From Aquimarina sp. RZ0 (GTDB lineage: Bacteria > Bacteroidota > Bacteroidia > Flavobacteriales > Flavobacteriaceae): 64,000 nucleotides of DNA. Position numbers and translations under genes: made by a program. The notes beneath the pieces were generated by a model. That model searched no databases. It saw only the letters and a program-made list of their open reading frames with translations, and was not told the DNA's origin. The DNA lies in the NCBI RefSeq assembly GCF_008370685.1, contig NZ_VTZU01000040.1, positions 1-64,000 of the forward strand, read 5' to 3'. Each line of letters begins with the position of its first letter. The first letter of the stretch is position 1. Below are positions 19,095-27,363 of the stretch, one piece after another.

Positions 19095-21971
19095 TCAACG
19101 TAATAATTTCTTGTCCAGAGACTCTGTTTGTTCTTTAAAATACCATCCTTCTACCAGCTTCTGTAAATCGATTTCTAATAATGGATTTACATGATAGTTA
19201 ATGTTTTTTAATGAGTAATGAAGTGAAGTCCCAGGATTATTTATTGCATTATTTAGTAATGGAAGATTGACGTTGTCGATGCGTATTTCTGTAATAATGT
19301 CTGTATAATTATTTTCTAGGGCAATCCTTTTATTTTCAGGATTAAGATTTCCATCTATAGTATCTGGGATTTTTACCTTACCAGAGAGTGATAGTCCTAA
19401 ATGTTGAATTAACTGTGAATTTATTTTTAGCGATACAGCATTCTTAGCAACTGTTTGTGGATATATTATTTTTTCTTTTTTTATATATTCCAAAAGAGAT
19501 ACTTGAAAATAGTATTGATATCGTACTTTACCATTCATAATGTTGGAGGTATGCTCTATTGCTTTGCGTTTTCTGATAGATCCATCAGCACAACGAAATA
19601 GTAGTTTTTTATTTAGTCGATGATCACTAAGTATCGAAATAGTAACTGGCTCCAGAGGTAAATAGTGTATTTGATTGATACTATTGGTAATGATTTTTTT
19701 TAAAATATTAGATCCTCTCCATGGGGATTTTTTAAAAATAGAACGTGTTAACAATCCAATAGATACAATGGGCATTAAAACAGTTCCTAGTAACGATGTA
19801 GCTACAAAAGGGACTTTAAGTAAAATAAATTTTAGATACTTATTGCTAATTAAAATACCCTTGATACGTATTGCAGAAGGATTAAATAAGTGATTTTCTA
19901 GTTCTGAGGTGTATTGATTTTTCTCTGTAAAGAAATTAATTTTTTTTATCCTGTCAGTCAGTTGTTTTTCCAGATTTATAAAACCTTTATTCACAATAAA
20001 AGGACTATTGGGTCTGAACCCTCCGGCATTTTCTCGCAATGATAATAAGGTGCTCAAACGTGCAAATTCAAAAGCATATTGCCTTGCTTTCAGAGATGCA
20101 AATCCACCAAATGCTTCAATTTCACTTCCTGGTAATTCTATAATATCCAGATTTTTGTTAATAGGTAAAATAGCTGCTCTATAGGCATTTTCACTTTTGC
20201 CATCAGTGTTCAGGGCAAAATCACCAATTACCTTAAATACCGTTTGTGCAAAGCCATTTTTATCAGCTTTTGAGGTCAATTTTAGTTTGGTATAAACTTC
20301 ACCAATAGTTAAAGATTCTTTTTTTCTTACCTTTTCATCAATAATATTTTTCAATTCACTTAGATCCTCTCGAGCTATTTGGATACAGTCATGGGCATTG
20401 CTATTTTGCCCCGAACAATTCTTTTTTATTTCGGCTAAAAAATATTCTATAGGATCTCTGGTTCCTAAAGAAATGATTCCATTTTTAAGATTTTTAGCAA
20501 TTTTATTGAATGCGGTAGCAATAATCTGAATGTTTAGATTATTACTCATATCGGTATTCGCATCTAAATAGTCAAATAAGGTATTTCTAAGCGCAAAATT
20601 TTCTTTGATATCTATAATTTTATGTTCTTCTTTTATACTGCCTTGATTGGTAAGTACACCTAAAATACTAGATGTATTTCCGAAAAATTTACTCAGTTCT
20701 TTTTTAAAGAAAACATCATCGTTAGTTTTTTTAACAGGAGAAAAAGCAGAAATTTTAAAAGAATGATGTGGTTCTTTTCTAACAATTGGATCTACGAATA
20801 AAATAAGTCTTTCTTCAGCGTCAGTAATACGATTAAAATCCTGAAATGTACCTATTTTAAAAGCTTCTCTTATAGGTTCATTATTAAAAGTACCTCCGTC
20901 GATATATGGGAAATTAAAACTGTTATAATCCAGCGTTGTATTTCCTTCTTCTGCAAAGTAACTGTTATAGACAAATTTTTCTTTATTCGTACTGTTTTTT
21001 TTCTGATATGTTTTTACATCTGTTTCTATCTCGTTAAAAGATAAGGGCCACTCATCACCAAATTCTTGTTTAAACCTCTTAAGAACAACAGGCTCAAATG
21101 CTATCGGAAATGCGCCACAACCTAAAGCTGAAGCCGAAATTGTGGCCCAGGCTTCTCTATCAGTAATACTAAATTGTGTAGAATCGTTTGCTTCTGGTGA
21201 TTTGCAGAATTTTAACCATCTGGAATCTGTTTTCTTTGTTAACTCGGTATCATCAAAAACAAAATCAATCACTCTTAATTCTGAATGATTTTTGGAACCT
21301 ACAGATCTTAAAACATTCTTCTCTAATTTGTCTGTGTCCATTGTATCATTTTTGGATAGATTAAACTCTATGGGTAAAAGGTTCGTAAGCGAGCATGCAA
21401 AAATGACACGTTTAGGATCCAAAAGTTGTCTTCTCGAAATATCAACCCCTTGAGAAGTCATTAAATATTTTTTAGTAAGATCTTCCAAAAGCTTGCGATC
21501 TAATAAGGAGAATGATTCATTAGGTTGTGTTTTGAAATTTTTATCAATACGATCGCCATATAATTTTATTGCGTTTACTTCCTCTACCCATAATTTATAT
21601 TGAATTTTTTGAGCCAGCTGTAATGCTTTTAATGTTTCGAATTTATCTTTATGTTTTTCAGCTTTTTGTTGATCGTCATTAAAGTAAGTTTTAATGATTT
21701 CATGAAGTAAATCTTCTTCTGTAAGTATTTTGCTATAAAGAGGCATCATAGCGTGATAGTCAATCAGACATTTAAGCATAATGGTCAGTGCGATTGCACC
21801 AGCACTAGCACCGCTCATTCCATCTACAATGACATTGTCATAATCTTTTCCGTCATTATCTTTTCCATAAATCACTAATAGTTTTAGCGCTTCAGTCAAT
21901 GCCGAACCAGAAAAAGAACCTAAAGAAACTCCTCCGCCCATTGCCAGGCAAATACGCAATGTTTTTCCCAT
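19095..21971 (-). CDS. Large patatin-like phospholipase with C-terminal membrane segment
   Basis: 958 aa, about three times a minimal patatin. N-terminal lipase core: oxyanion glycines MGGGVSLGSFSG (11-22; the usual basic residue after GGG is replaced), nucleophile GASAG (Ser56), and catalytic Asp in YIDGG (Asp358). These form a Ser-Asp dyad for hydrolysing phospholipid acyl esters. There is no signal peptide, so it acts from the cytoplasm. A hydrophobic stretch near 720-755 (ILLKVPFVATSLLGTVLM) suggests membrane association. The last 200 residues are a beta-rich domain I do not recognise. It has its own probable promoter (TACATTTG, 22031-22038). The context gives no clear role; defence, lipid turnover and secretion are all open. 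Confidence 0.85.
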   Translation of the reverse strand: MGKTLRICLAMGGGVSLGSFSGSALTEALKLLVIYGKDNDGKDYDNVIVDGMSGASAGAIALTIMLKCLIDYHAMMPLYSKILTEEDLLHEIIKTYFNDDQQKAEKHKDKFETLKALQLAQKIQYKLWVEEVNAIKLYGDRIDKNFKTQPNESFSLLDRKLLEDLTKKYLMTSQGVDISRRQLLDPKRVIFACSLTNLLPIEFNLSKNDTMDTDKLEKNVLRSVGSKNHSELRVIDFVFDDTELTKKTDSRWLKFCKSPEANDSTQFSITDREAWATISASALGCGAFPIAFEPVVLKRFKQEFGDEWPLSFNEIETDVKTYQKKNSTNKEKFVYNSYFAEEGNTTLDYNSFNFPYIDGGTFNNEPIREAFKIGTFQDFNRITDAEERLILFVDPIVRKEPHHSFKISAFSPVKKTNDDVFFKKELSKFFGNTSSILGVLTNQGSIKEEHKIIDIKENFALRNTLFDYLDANTDMSNNLNIQIIATAFNKIAKNLKNGIISLGTRDPIEYFLAEIKKNCSGQNSNAHDCIQIAREDLSELKNIIDEKVRKKESLTIGEVYTKLKLTSKADKNGFAQTVFKVIGDFALNTDGKSENAYRAAILPINKNLDIIELPGSEIEAFGGFASLKARQYAFEFARLSTLLSLRENAGGFRPNSPFIVNKGFINLEKQLTDRIKKINFFTEKNQYTSELENHLFNPSAIRIKGILISNKYLKFILLKVPFVATSLLGTVLMPIVSIGLLTRSIFKKSPWRGSNILKKIITNSINQIHYLPLEPVTISILSDHRLNKKLLFRCADGSIRKRKAIEHTSNIMNGKVRYQYYFQVSLLEYIKKEKIIYPQTVAKNAVSLKINSQLIQHLGLSLSGKVKIPDTIDGNLNPENKRIALENNYTDIITEIRIDNVNLPLLNNAINNPGTSLHYSLKNINYHVNPLLEIDLQKLVEGWYFKEQTESLDKKLLR

Positions 21972-22030
21972 GATAGTATGTTTTAAATTAAATAATAAGC
22001 CCTCTCCATCTCTTGTAAAACAAATGGAAT

Positions 22031-22038
22031 CAAATGTA
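22031..22038 (-). promoter_or_regulatory. Putative -7 element of the patatin gene
   Basis: The minus strand reads TACATTTG, an exact TAnnTTTG match 60 bases before the ATG at 21971. No clear TTG at -33. Confidence 0.38.
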
Positions 22039-22066
22039 TTTTTTTGATAATTGGTTTTTACTCGAG

Positions 22067-22155
22067 AATCGATATTTAAATGCTCCGGAGCTTGCCTCGA
22101 AATCGCAATGTTTTTTTCAATAAAAGCCTTTCAGGCTTACCCCGAGGTAGTTCGT
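22067..22155 (-). repeat. Dispersed structured repeat, copy B
   Basis: Homologous to 2393-2476. The outer stem is CCTCG (22095-22099) with CGAGG (22143-22147), matching TCTCG/CGAGA of the other copy by paired substitutions. An inner hairpin, AAGCCTTTCAGGCTT, is also present. It lies 160 bases downstream of a minus-strand stop codon (22314), the same relative orientation as copy A. Confidence 0.6.
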
Positions 22156-22313
22156 ATATCTCGATCTTCCAATTTTCCTGTCAACTTTTGGGGCTTGTAA
22201 GGGAGGTTTTACTATGGATGCACACACTCTAAATATGGGGTATTAGAGCTATGTTGATTTAACGTTTTATATTTAGTTTATTGTATTTCTTATTTGGTTG
22301 CGCTTTTTTTTAA

Positions 22314-23354
22314 TTATTTTTTGGCTTCACTAAAATTCCATTTTATTCCAGGTTTTAATACCACATCTTCATCACCAGTGACACTATTGACTTCTTTTTT
22401 TAGTGATACAAAAAGAGTAATACTAGGTATTAAATAGGCTTCTGCATACCCGCCAAAATCAATACTCTCTGTCATGCTATTGTGATAAATTTCTGCAGAT
22501 AGAATTAGCTTTTGGCCATATTTTCTCAACGCAATCCCACTGATTAATCCGTCATTATTATTGGTTTGTGGCGTCTGATCATATCTGTACATTACCATGG
22601 CATTTATACTCATCTCACTTTTTCCAAGGTCATATTGCCCTACTAACCAAGCTTGATGTCTGTAGGTAACAATACTATCGGTTTTAAATGAGTTATCCTT
22701 AGCTCTTCCTGCAATCGCGTATCCAAGGGCTAGTGATCCACCTTCCTTTTCCATATAACGTGTTTTAGCATTGAGATATGCGTTTTTTAAAGAAGGATTA
22801 TCCACAACGATTCCTTGATTATTATTTGTAGGTCCTGGTTCACCTGAGTCAGAAAACCCAGAAAGTAAAGCTGTATCAATATCTTTACCTAATTGCTCAT
22901 CAAAAATAATATCTTTACTATCAAAAAGTGTAGCTCGGATTCCTCCAGAGAATAATAAGTCATCAGGAAAATTCATTGAATTTATAGTAGCAAAAGACAG
23001 TTGCAAGTTGGCAAGAAATCTTTTACCATAATTATTTCTATATTCTTTTACACTTTTTAGCCTTCCTCCAAAAGTAAGGTATGGATTAAAATCTAATGCC
23101 AGACCTGGACTTACTTCATTGCCACTAAGAAAATTACTGGCTAGATGAGTAACAATTTCCTGTGGAGTACTTGCTCTTAAAATGGTTGTAGGATTGGCAT
23201 CCAATACGGCAAAAGCAGGACTTTCCGGGACATTATAATCTAATTTAAAGGTGTATACATTCTGAGTATCTCCAGGAGTACTGCCATCTTGGGTGTATGC
23301 CGTGATGGTAATCAGGGATATAAGTACTAGGACTATTATTCTGTGTCTTTCCAT
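22314..23354 (-). CDS. Exported protein, probable outer-membrane beta-barrel, unknown function
   Basis: 346 aa. Signal peptide to about TAYTQ, then a linker rich in Pro/Thr/Asp. From residue 90 there are repeated amphipathic strands (YLTFGGRLKSVKEYRN, FLANLQLSFATINSMNF, GQYDLGKSEMSINAMVMYRY, LILSAEIYHNS, SITLFVSLKKEV), typical of a barrel. The C-terminus GIKWNFSEAKK lacks the canonical terminal Phe. Its start overlaps the upstream gene by 19 bases, so the two are translated from one message and probably function together. No known domain recognised. Confidence 0.6.
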   Translation of the reverse strand: MERHRIIVLVLISLITITAYTQDGSTPGDTQNVYTFKLDYNVPESPAFAVLDANPTTILRASTPQEIVTHLASNFLSGNEVSPGLALDFNPYLTFGGRLKSVKEYRNNYGKRFLANLQLSFATINSMNFPDDLLFSGGIRATLFDSKDIIFDEQLGKDIDTALLSGFSDSGEPGPTNNNQGIVVDNPSLKNAYLNAKTRYMEKEGGSLALGYAIAGRAKDNSFKTDSIVTYRHQAWLVGQYDLGKSEMSINAMVMYRYDQTPQTNNNDGLISGIALRKYGQKLILSAEIYHNSMTESIDFGGYAEAYLIPSITLFVSLKKEVNSVTGDEDVVLKPGIKWNFSEAKK

Positions 23355-23779
23355 AGCTCAGATGTAGATATGTTTTCTGAAATCATATGCTTGAATATGA
23401 CATGATTTCCAAACTGTAATTGTTTTCCATCTTCACACTTTGGTACAAGGCGAGAAGATTCTTTTTTCCATCGTTCTATGCTGTCTTGAGTAATGGAAAT
23501 ACTAATCTCTCCACGTGTAACATTTGCAATAGAAGAACAAGTGTTTATAGACCAGGCGAGAGATTTATTTTCTAAAGAATCAGGTGTTTTATTAATCAAA
23601 AAATGACCAATTCCATCATCGCCAGTTACTGCCTGAAATTTTTCTTGCTTTTCCCATGTACCATTTTTGATTTCCCATAGTACGAAGATCGATCCAGTCC
23701 GAATCCCATTATTGGCGGTTATTTTGACTGCTAAGGAGCCACCATCCGGGTCTATTAAACAATAATTTGATTTTGGCAT
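23336..23779 (-). CDS. Hypothetical protein, 147 aa, first gene of a two-gene unit
   Basis: No signal peptide or membrane segment. Begins MPKSNYCLIDPDGGSLAVKI; the body is beta-rich (GSIFVLWEIKNGTWEKQEKF, GEISISITQDSIERWKKES). It contains Cys residues at CLID, NTCSS and PKCED. I do not recognise a family. The 3' end overlaps the next minus-strand gene (22314-23354) by 19 bases. With the patatin further downstream it may form a loose three-gene set, though a separate patatin promoter is likely. Confidence 0.6.
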   Translation of the reverse strand: MPKSNYCLIDPDGGSLAVKITANNGIRTGSIFVLWEIKNGTWEKQEKFQAVTGDDGIGHFLINKTPDSLENKSLAWSINTCSSIANVTRGEISISITQDSIERWKKESSRLVPKCEDGKQLQFGNHVIFKHMISENISTSELWKDTE

Positions 23780-24105
23780 GTTGAGTATGGTTTAAAATTG
23801 CTGATATTTTTTTTGAGAACTTATAAAAAACCATTGTTTGATTTTTTGAAAAGCTCATCTATATTAGATATTTCCATTATTGTAAACTATAAAAAATCTA
23901 AATTACTGTAATTTTATTAAATTTAATAAAATGAGAATTCCATATTTATTGAGTTGGTCAACGCCATTTATCCTCAAAATTTACTGGAATAAAACGTCAT
24001 TTTTTCTTCTTCACTAAAAAAAGCCTAATTTTCTTTCATAATAAATTCAAACAAGAACTCGTATTATACTTTTTTAATTCACTATAAAAATATACTTTTC
24101 TACTC

Positions 24106-24267
24106 ATACGATTTATAACTAAAAATTTTGCATATTCATCGTTTCTTTTTCCTTTCTACTTCGTTTAAAAAATAAACCGTAGCTATAGCTATGCTTGATT
24201 TTTTTGCCTTGCATAAAGAAAAAATAATTCAATGAATTTATACGAATTTTTTAATCACAAATCGTAT
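24106..24267 (-). mobile_element. MITE-like element, copy 2
   Basis: 162 bp, the reverse complement of the 16545 copy with only scattered substitutions. Ends ATACGATTTATAACTAAAAA and ATACGATTTGTGATTAAAAA face each other. Same length as copy 1, which points to recent dispersal of one element. Confidence 0.8.
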
Positions 24268-24380
24268 CAATTCTCATGTTTTTCATATTTCATAAATATT
24301 ACTATCAAATGCAGAAAAAACGCAGTCCAATTCCTCCAAAAATTTTAATTCACTTATTTTCTTAAGAAGATAATGGTTTT

Positions 24381-24542
24381 GAACTCATCTTGAGTAATGG
24401 TTTTCAACCGAAAAGTTTGGCTTTTGTACTATAATGAACCAGGTTTTTTTCAGCATAGCCATAGCTTATGGTTAAAAAAACGAACAAAATTAGCATGCAA
24501 AATGTAAATTTTGCAGATCAAAGCATTATTCAAGATGAGTTC
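24381..24542 (+). mobile_element. MITE-like element with different ends but similar core
   Basis: Terminal inverted repeats GAACTCATCTTGAGTAATG and (right end reversed) GAACTCATCTTGAATAATG bound 162 bp. The inside, CAGCATAGCCATAGCTTATGG then TTAAAAAAACGAA, resembles the CATAGCTATAGCTACGG/TTTTTTAAACGAA core of the ATACGATTT family, although the ends are unrelated. No coding capacity. Confidence 0.65.
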
Positions 24543-24579
24543 TCTTCGTAAAATAGCTACATATTGGTTTGCAAACTAT

Positions 24580-24894
24580 TTATTTTACTTTGGAAACTTC
24601 TATAAATATGGTGTCGATGACTGTATAGCTATGAATCATTTCTTTACCTTGTGCAATTCTCTCTTTATTTCGTTGAATTTCTTCTTTTATTTTTTCCCAT
24701 TCCTCGTTGCTATAATAGTGCAGATTATTTTTGAAATACATATTCTGCAACTCTTTTTCCAATACTTTGTTATTATTATTCTCTTTTTGACAGTCGTTAG
24801 CGTTTTCATTTAATCCTACATTTTGAATTTCGGGAATCTGCGAAAATGTAGGTTGAGCTATCCAAAGCAAAATAATAATCATGGTTCTTCTCAT
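24580..24894 (-). CDS. Small secreted protein, paralogue of 25219-25569
   Basis: 104 aa. Signal peptide MRRTMIIILLWIAQPTFSQ, then a variable Asn/Glu-rich region. The conserved C-terminal block is SNEEWEKIKEEIQRNKERI, followed by YTVIDTIFIEV. The same block, with near-identical wording, ends the protein at 25219-25569. No other family recognised. The plus-strand reading of the same DNA is a shadow. Function unknown; exported to the periplasm or surface. Confidence 0.65.
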   Translation of the reverse strand: MRRTMIIILLWIAQPTFSQIPEIQNVGLNENANDCQKENNNNKVLEKELQNMYFKNNLHYYSNEEWEKIKEEIQRNKERIAQGKEMIHSYTVIDTIFIEVSKVK

Positions 24895-25218
24895 TTTTTT
24901 TTTTTTTAAGAGTTATACCTTATACTGTAATCACTACTTTTTTAGTAAGTATATGTTTTTATACTTGTGCATTATAGTTTTGGGGGTAAGTGTTTGATTG
25001 TCAAAGGCTAATTTATGAATTTACAAAACAAAAAAACAGAGGGGAAACAACCCTTTTTCTAAGGGATTTTCTCCTTTGAGATAAAAAATACAAGTAAAAA
25101 TAAAGTAGTTGCTACTTCTGTGTGTTTTATGACAAGTATAATCCCGTTATAAAAAAAGAGACGATCTAGTATAACTAGATCGTCTCTTTATAGTGTGTAT
25201 GTTTATTAACAAAATGTT
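24895..25218. other. Intergenic region with strong terminator
   Basis: 324 bases between the two small secreted paralogues. Apart from the 16-bp terminator hairpin at 25151-25189 nothing is recognised. Confidence 0.5.
25151..25189 (-). terminator. 16-bp perfect hairpin terminator
   Basis: AAAGAGACGATCTAGT (25155-25170) pairs perfectly with ACTAGATCGTCTCTTT (25174-25189) around ATA. On the minus strand a T run follows the stem. It lies 30 bases after the stop of the 25219-25569 gene. Confidence 0.88.
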
Positions 25219-25569
25219 TTACCAACCAGAAAGTTGAGATTTGTTTGTAAAAGTAGAACCATTGATAAATATAGTATCAATAACCCGGCTGATATAAGTT
25301 TCATTAGTTTTTATGAACCTTTCTTTGTTTAGTTGAATTTCTTCTTTGATTTTATCCCATTCGGTATCATTATAAGATACTATTGTGTCTTGATCAATGA
25401 TTTTGATTATTAATTTATCGGCAGAAATAGTAGCATCAGCAGTATATTGACCATGTTCTATTTGTGAGTCAATATCTTTTACTGATTTTGTACTGCTTTT
25501 ATAATCTTGTCCAAATGATAGTAAACAGATACAAAATAGGACAACAGTGAATGTGATTTTTAATTTCAT
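25219..25569 (-). CDS. Small secreted protein, paralogue of 24580-24894
   Basis: 116 aa. Signal peptide MKLKITFTVVLFCICLLSFGQ. The middle (ATISADKLIIKIIDQDTIVS) is different from its paralogue, but NDTEWDKIKEEIQLNKERF and SRVIDTIFING are shared. Both proteins therefore carry one small conserved module of about 45 residues. It is followed by a very strong terminator, so it is monocistronic. Function unknown. Confidence 0.68.
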   Translation of the reverse strand: MKLKITFTVVLFCICLLSFGQDYKSSTKSVKDIDSQIEHGQYTADATISADKLIIKIIDQDTIVSYNDTEWDKIKEEIQLNKERFIKTNETYISRVIDTIFINGSTFTNKSQLSGW

Positions 25570-25758
25570 TTCCTCATACTTTTAAGATGGTGTGTGACCA
25601 TTTTGTCGAAAGATATTGTTAATAGTAACAAATGTTCCAAAACTTTTAGTATTCGTAGGTCTTTTAATAGTATTCGATTAAGCATCTTTGATAGAATGTA
25701 ACCGAATACTATTGCTAAATATTTATAAGGCAGTAATTTACATAAAAAAGATGTAAAA

Positions 25759-27015
25759 TTAGATTTGAAACGCTTTTTTTACTTCATTTACATAATCTAG
25801 CTTTTCCCAGGTAAATAGTTCAACTTCTTTTTCTATTTTTCCAGAGTAAGGACTTTCAAAAACTTTAGTGATTACTTTTGGTTCTTTACCCATATGACCA
25901 TATGCTGCGGTTTCCTGATAGATAGGATTACGCAGTTTAAGACGTTCTTCGATGGCAGCAGGTCTCATATCAAATATCTTGGCTACTTTATCTGCAATCT
26001 GACCATCCGTAATTCCTAGAGTTCCTGTTCCATAGGTGTCTACAAAAATTGAGGTAGGTTCTACCACTCCAATAGCATATGATACCTGTACTAAGGCTTC
26101 TGTGGCCACTCCGGCTGCCACCAGGTTTTTTGCAATATGCCTTGATGCATATGCGGCAGAACGGTCTACTTTACTTGGATCTTTTCCAGAAAAAGCACCA
26201 CCACCATGAGCTCCTTTACCACCATACGTATCTACAATAATTTTACGTCCTGTAAGACCAGTATCTCCGTGAGGACCGCCAATAACAAATTTACCGGTAG
26301 GATTAATATGGTAGGTAATTTGATCAGTAAATAACTTCTGAACATATTTTGGTAACTGAGAAATGACTCTTGGTATTAAGATAGAAATAATATCGTTCTT
26401 AATTTTTGCGAGCATAATTGTATCATCAATATCAAAATCATCATGCTGAGTAGATACAACTATGGCAACAATACGTTGGGGTATATTATCATCACTATAT
26501 TCTATAGTAACCTGGCTCTTCGAGTCTGGTCGCAAATATGGGATGTCAATTGCTTCTCTTCTTAATTTGGCCAGTTCTATTAAAATCTTATGTGATATGT
26601 CTAAGGCTAAAGGCATATAATTTTCGGTCTCTTTGGTAGCATACCCAAACATCATTCCCTGATCACCTGCTCCTTGTTCTTCTTTGGTATCTCTATCTAC
26701 ACCTTGATTGATGTCCTGAGATTGTTCATGAATTAATGATATTACTCCACAGGAGTCACCACTAAACTGGTAGGCTCCTTTTGTATATCCTATTTTATTA
26801 ATTACTTCTCTGGCAATATGTTGTACATCGAGATAGGTTTTTGATTTTACTTCTCCGGCGAGAACAACCTGACCAGTGGTTACAAGGGTTTCACATGCTA
26901 CTTTTGAGTCTTTATCAAAAGCTAAAAAGTTGTCTAATAAAGCATCACTGATTTGATCTGCTACTTTATCCGGATGTCCCTCAGATACGCTTTCTGAAGT
27001 AAATAAATATGCCAT
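25759..27015 (-). CDS. metK: S-adenosylmethionine synthetase
   Basis: 418 aa. It makes SAM from methionine and ATP in the cytoplasm. Family motifs: SEGHPDKVADQISDALLD (ATP/Met binding), GAGDQGMMFGYA (signature 1), GGPHGDTGLTGRKI, and GGGAFSGKDPSKVDRSAAYASR (signature 2, P-loop-like). Length is slightly above the E. coli enzyme, usual for Bacteroidota. The leader upstream carries a SAM-II-like riboswitch and a TACCTTTG promoter element. It diverges from the methionine biosynthesis operon. Confidence 0.97.
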   Translation of the reverse strand: MAYLFTSESVSEGHPDKVADQISDALLDNFLAFDKDSKVACETLVTTGQVVLAGEVKSKTYLDVQHIAREVINKIGYTKGAYQFSGDSCGVISLIHEQSQDINQGVDRDTKEEQGAGDQGMMFGYATKETENYMPLALDISHKILIELAKLRREAIDIPYLRPDSKSQVTIEYSDDNIPQRIVAIVVSTQHDDFDIDDTIMLAKIKNDIISILIPRVISQLPKYVQKLFTDQITYHINPTGKFVIGGPHGDTGLTGRKIIVDTYGGKGAHGGGAFSGKDPSKVDRSAAYASRHIAKNLVAAGVATEALVQVSYAIGVVEPTSIFVDTYGTGTLGITDGQIADKVAKIFDMRPAAIEERLKLRNPIYQETAAYGHMGKEPKVITKVFESPYSGKIEKEVELFTWEKLDYVNEVKKAFQI

Positions 27016-27090
27016 TCTTTTTTGTTTTTTTTTGGATTGGGTACAAAAAGAGACTGCAACAAAAAGCTTTCGATGACACTATAATTTATC

Positions 27091-27182
27091 GAACTGCTTT
27101 AGCATTTTCACTGTCTGAACAGTAACATTGAATTTATTTCAATGTAGCTTAGGGTTGCAATCAGTCAAATCTATCCCTTTCA
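27091..27182 (-). ncRNA. SAM-II-like riboswitch in the metK leader
   Basis: On the minus strand AGGG, then ATAGATTTGACTGATTGCAA, then CCCT form P1 with the long loop 1 typical of the SAM-II H-type pseudoknot (GATTT..C.G.ATTGCA). Downstream AATGCTAAAGCAG matches the conserved 3' strand of the fold. Between them is a variable hairpin (ACATTGAA with TTCAATGT). SAM-II usually has a shorter connection, so this is an extended variant. It begins about 10 bases after a TACCTTTG element. Presumed to lower metK expression when SAM is high. Confidence 0.62.
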
Positions 27183-27192
27183 CTATTTCCAA

Positions 27193-27200
27193 CAAAGGTA
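27193..27200 (-). promoter_or_regulatory. metK promoter -7 element
   Basis: The minus strand reads TACCTTTG, an exact TAnnTTTG match. Initiation 6-8 bases further on would fall just before the SAM-II-like fold. No clear TTG at -33. Confidence 0.55.
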
Positions 27201-27275
27201 AAAAAAATGATAATATTCTAAAGAATTTAACGAATCATTAATTTTATATAAAATTAATAGTTTTTTTGACTTCTT

Positions 27276-27323
27276 TTTTCGTACTAAAAACAATTATATT
27301 GAAAATTGTTTTTAGTACGAAAA
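27276..27323. promoter_or_regulatory. 20-bp perfect inverted repeat between the divergent promoters
   Basis: TTTTCGTACTAAAAACAATT (27276-27295) and its exact reverse complement (27304-27323) flank 8 bases. The repeat lies upstream of both predicted start sites, so it is not a terminator of either gene. It overlaps the -33 position of the metY promoter, which suggests an operator for an unidentified regulator. Confidence 0.6.
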
Positions 27324-27338
27324 TAATTATTAGCTTTG
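27306..27338 (+). promoter_or_regulatory. metY operon promoter
   Basis: TTG at 27306-27308 and TAGCTTTG at 27331-27338 (exact TAnnTTTG) with 22 bases between. Start expected near 27345, about 20 bases before the SAM-I aptamer. Confidence 0.55.
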
Positions 27339-27363
27339 TCTCCAAGTTTCTTATACATATTAG

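Larger units (their letters stand above)
21972..22313. other. Intergenic region with structured repeat and patatin promoter
   Basis: 342 bases. It holds the second copy of the covarying hairpin repeat (22067-22155) and a minus-strand -7 element at 22031-22038. The rest is unremarkable. Confidence 0.5.
23780..24579. other. 800-base gene-free stretch carrying two repeat elements
   Basis: Contains a MITE-like copy (24106-24267) and a second element with different terminal repeats (24381-24542). Around 24078-24093 is a minus-strand ATAGTGAATTAAAAAA segment shared with the 18.5-kb gap. No protein-like frame on either strand. Confidence 0.6.

Noticed and set aside
24511..24813. 100-aa hydrophobic plus-strand frame
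   Set aside because: It is the antisense of the small secreted gene at 24580-24894 and its Phe/Tyr richness comes from AAA/TTT codons.
25666..25713. Inverted repeat AATAGTATTCG / CGAATACTATT downstream of metK
   Set aside because: 11-bp arms with a 26-base loop and no T run on the metK strand; not a convincing terminator.
27016..27090. SAM-I box in front of metK
   Set aside because: No GAGGGA...ATGAAACC core on the minus strand; the leader fits a SAM-II-like fold instead.
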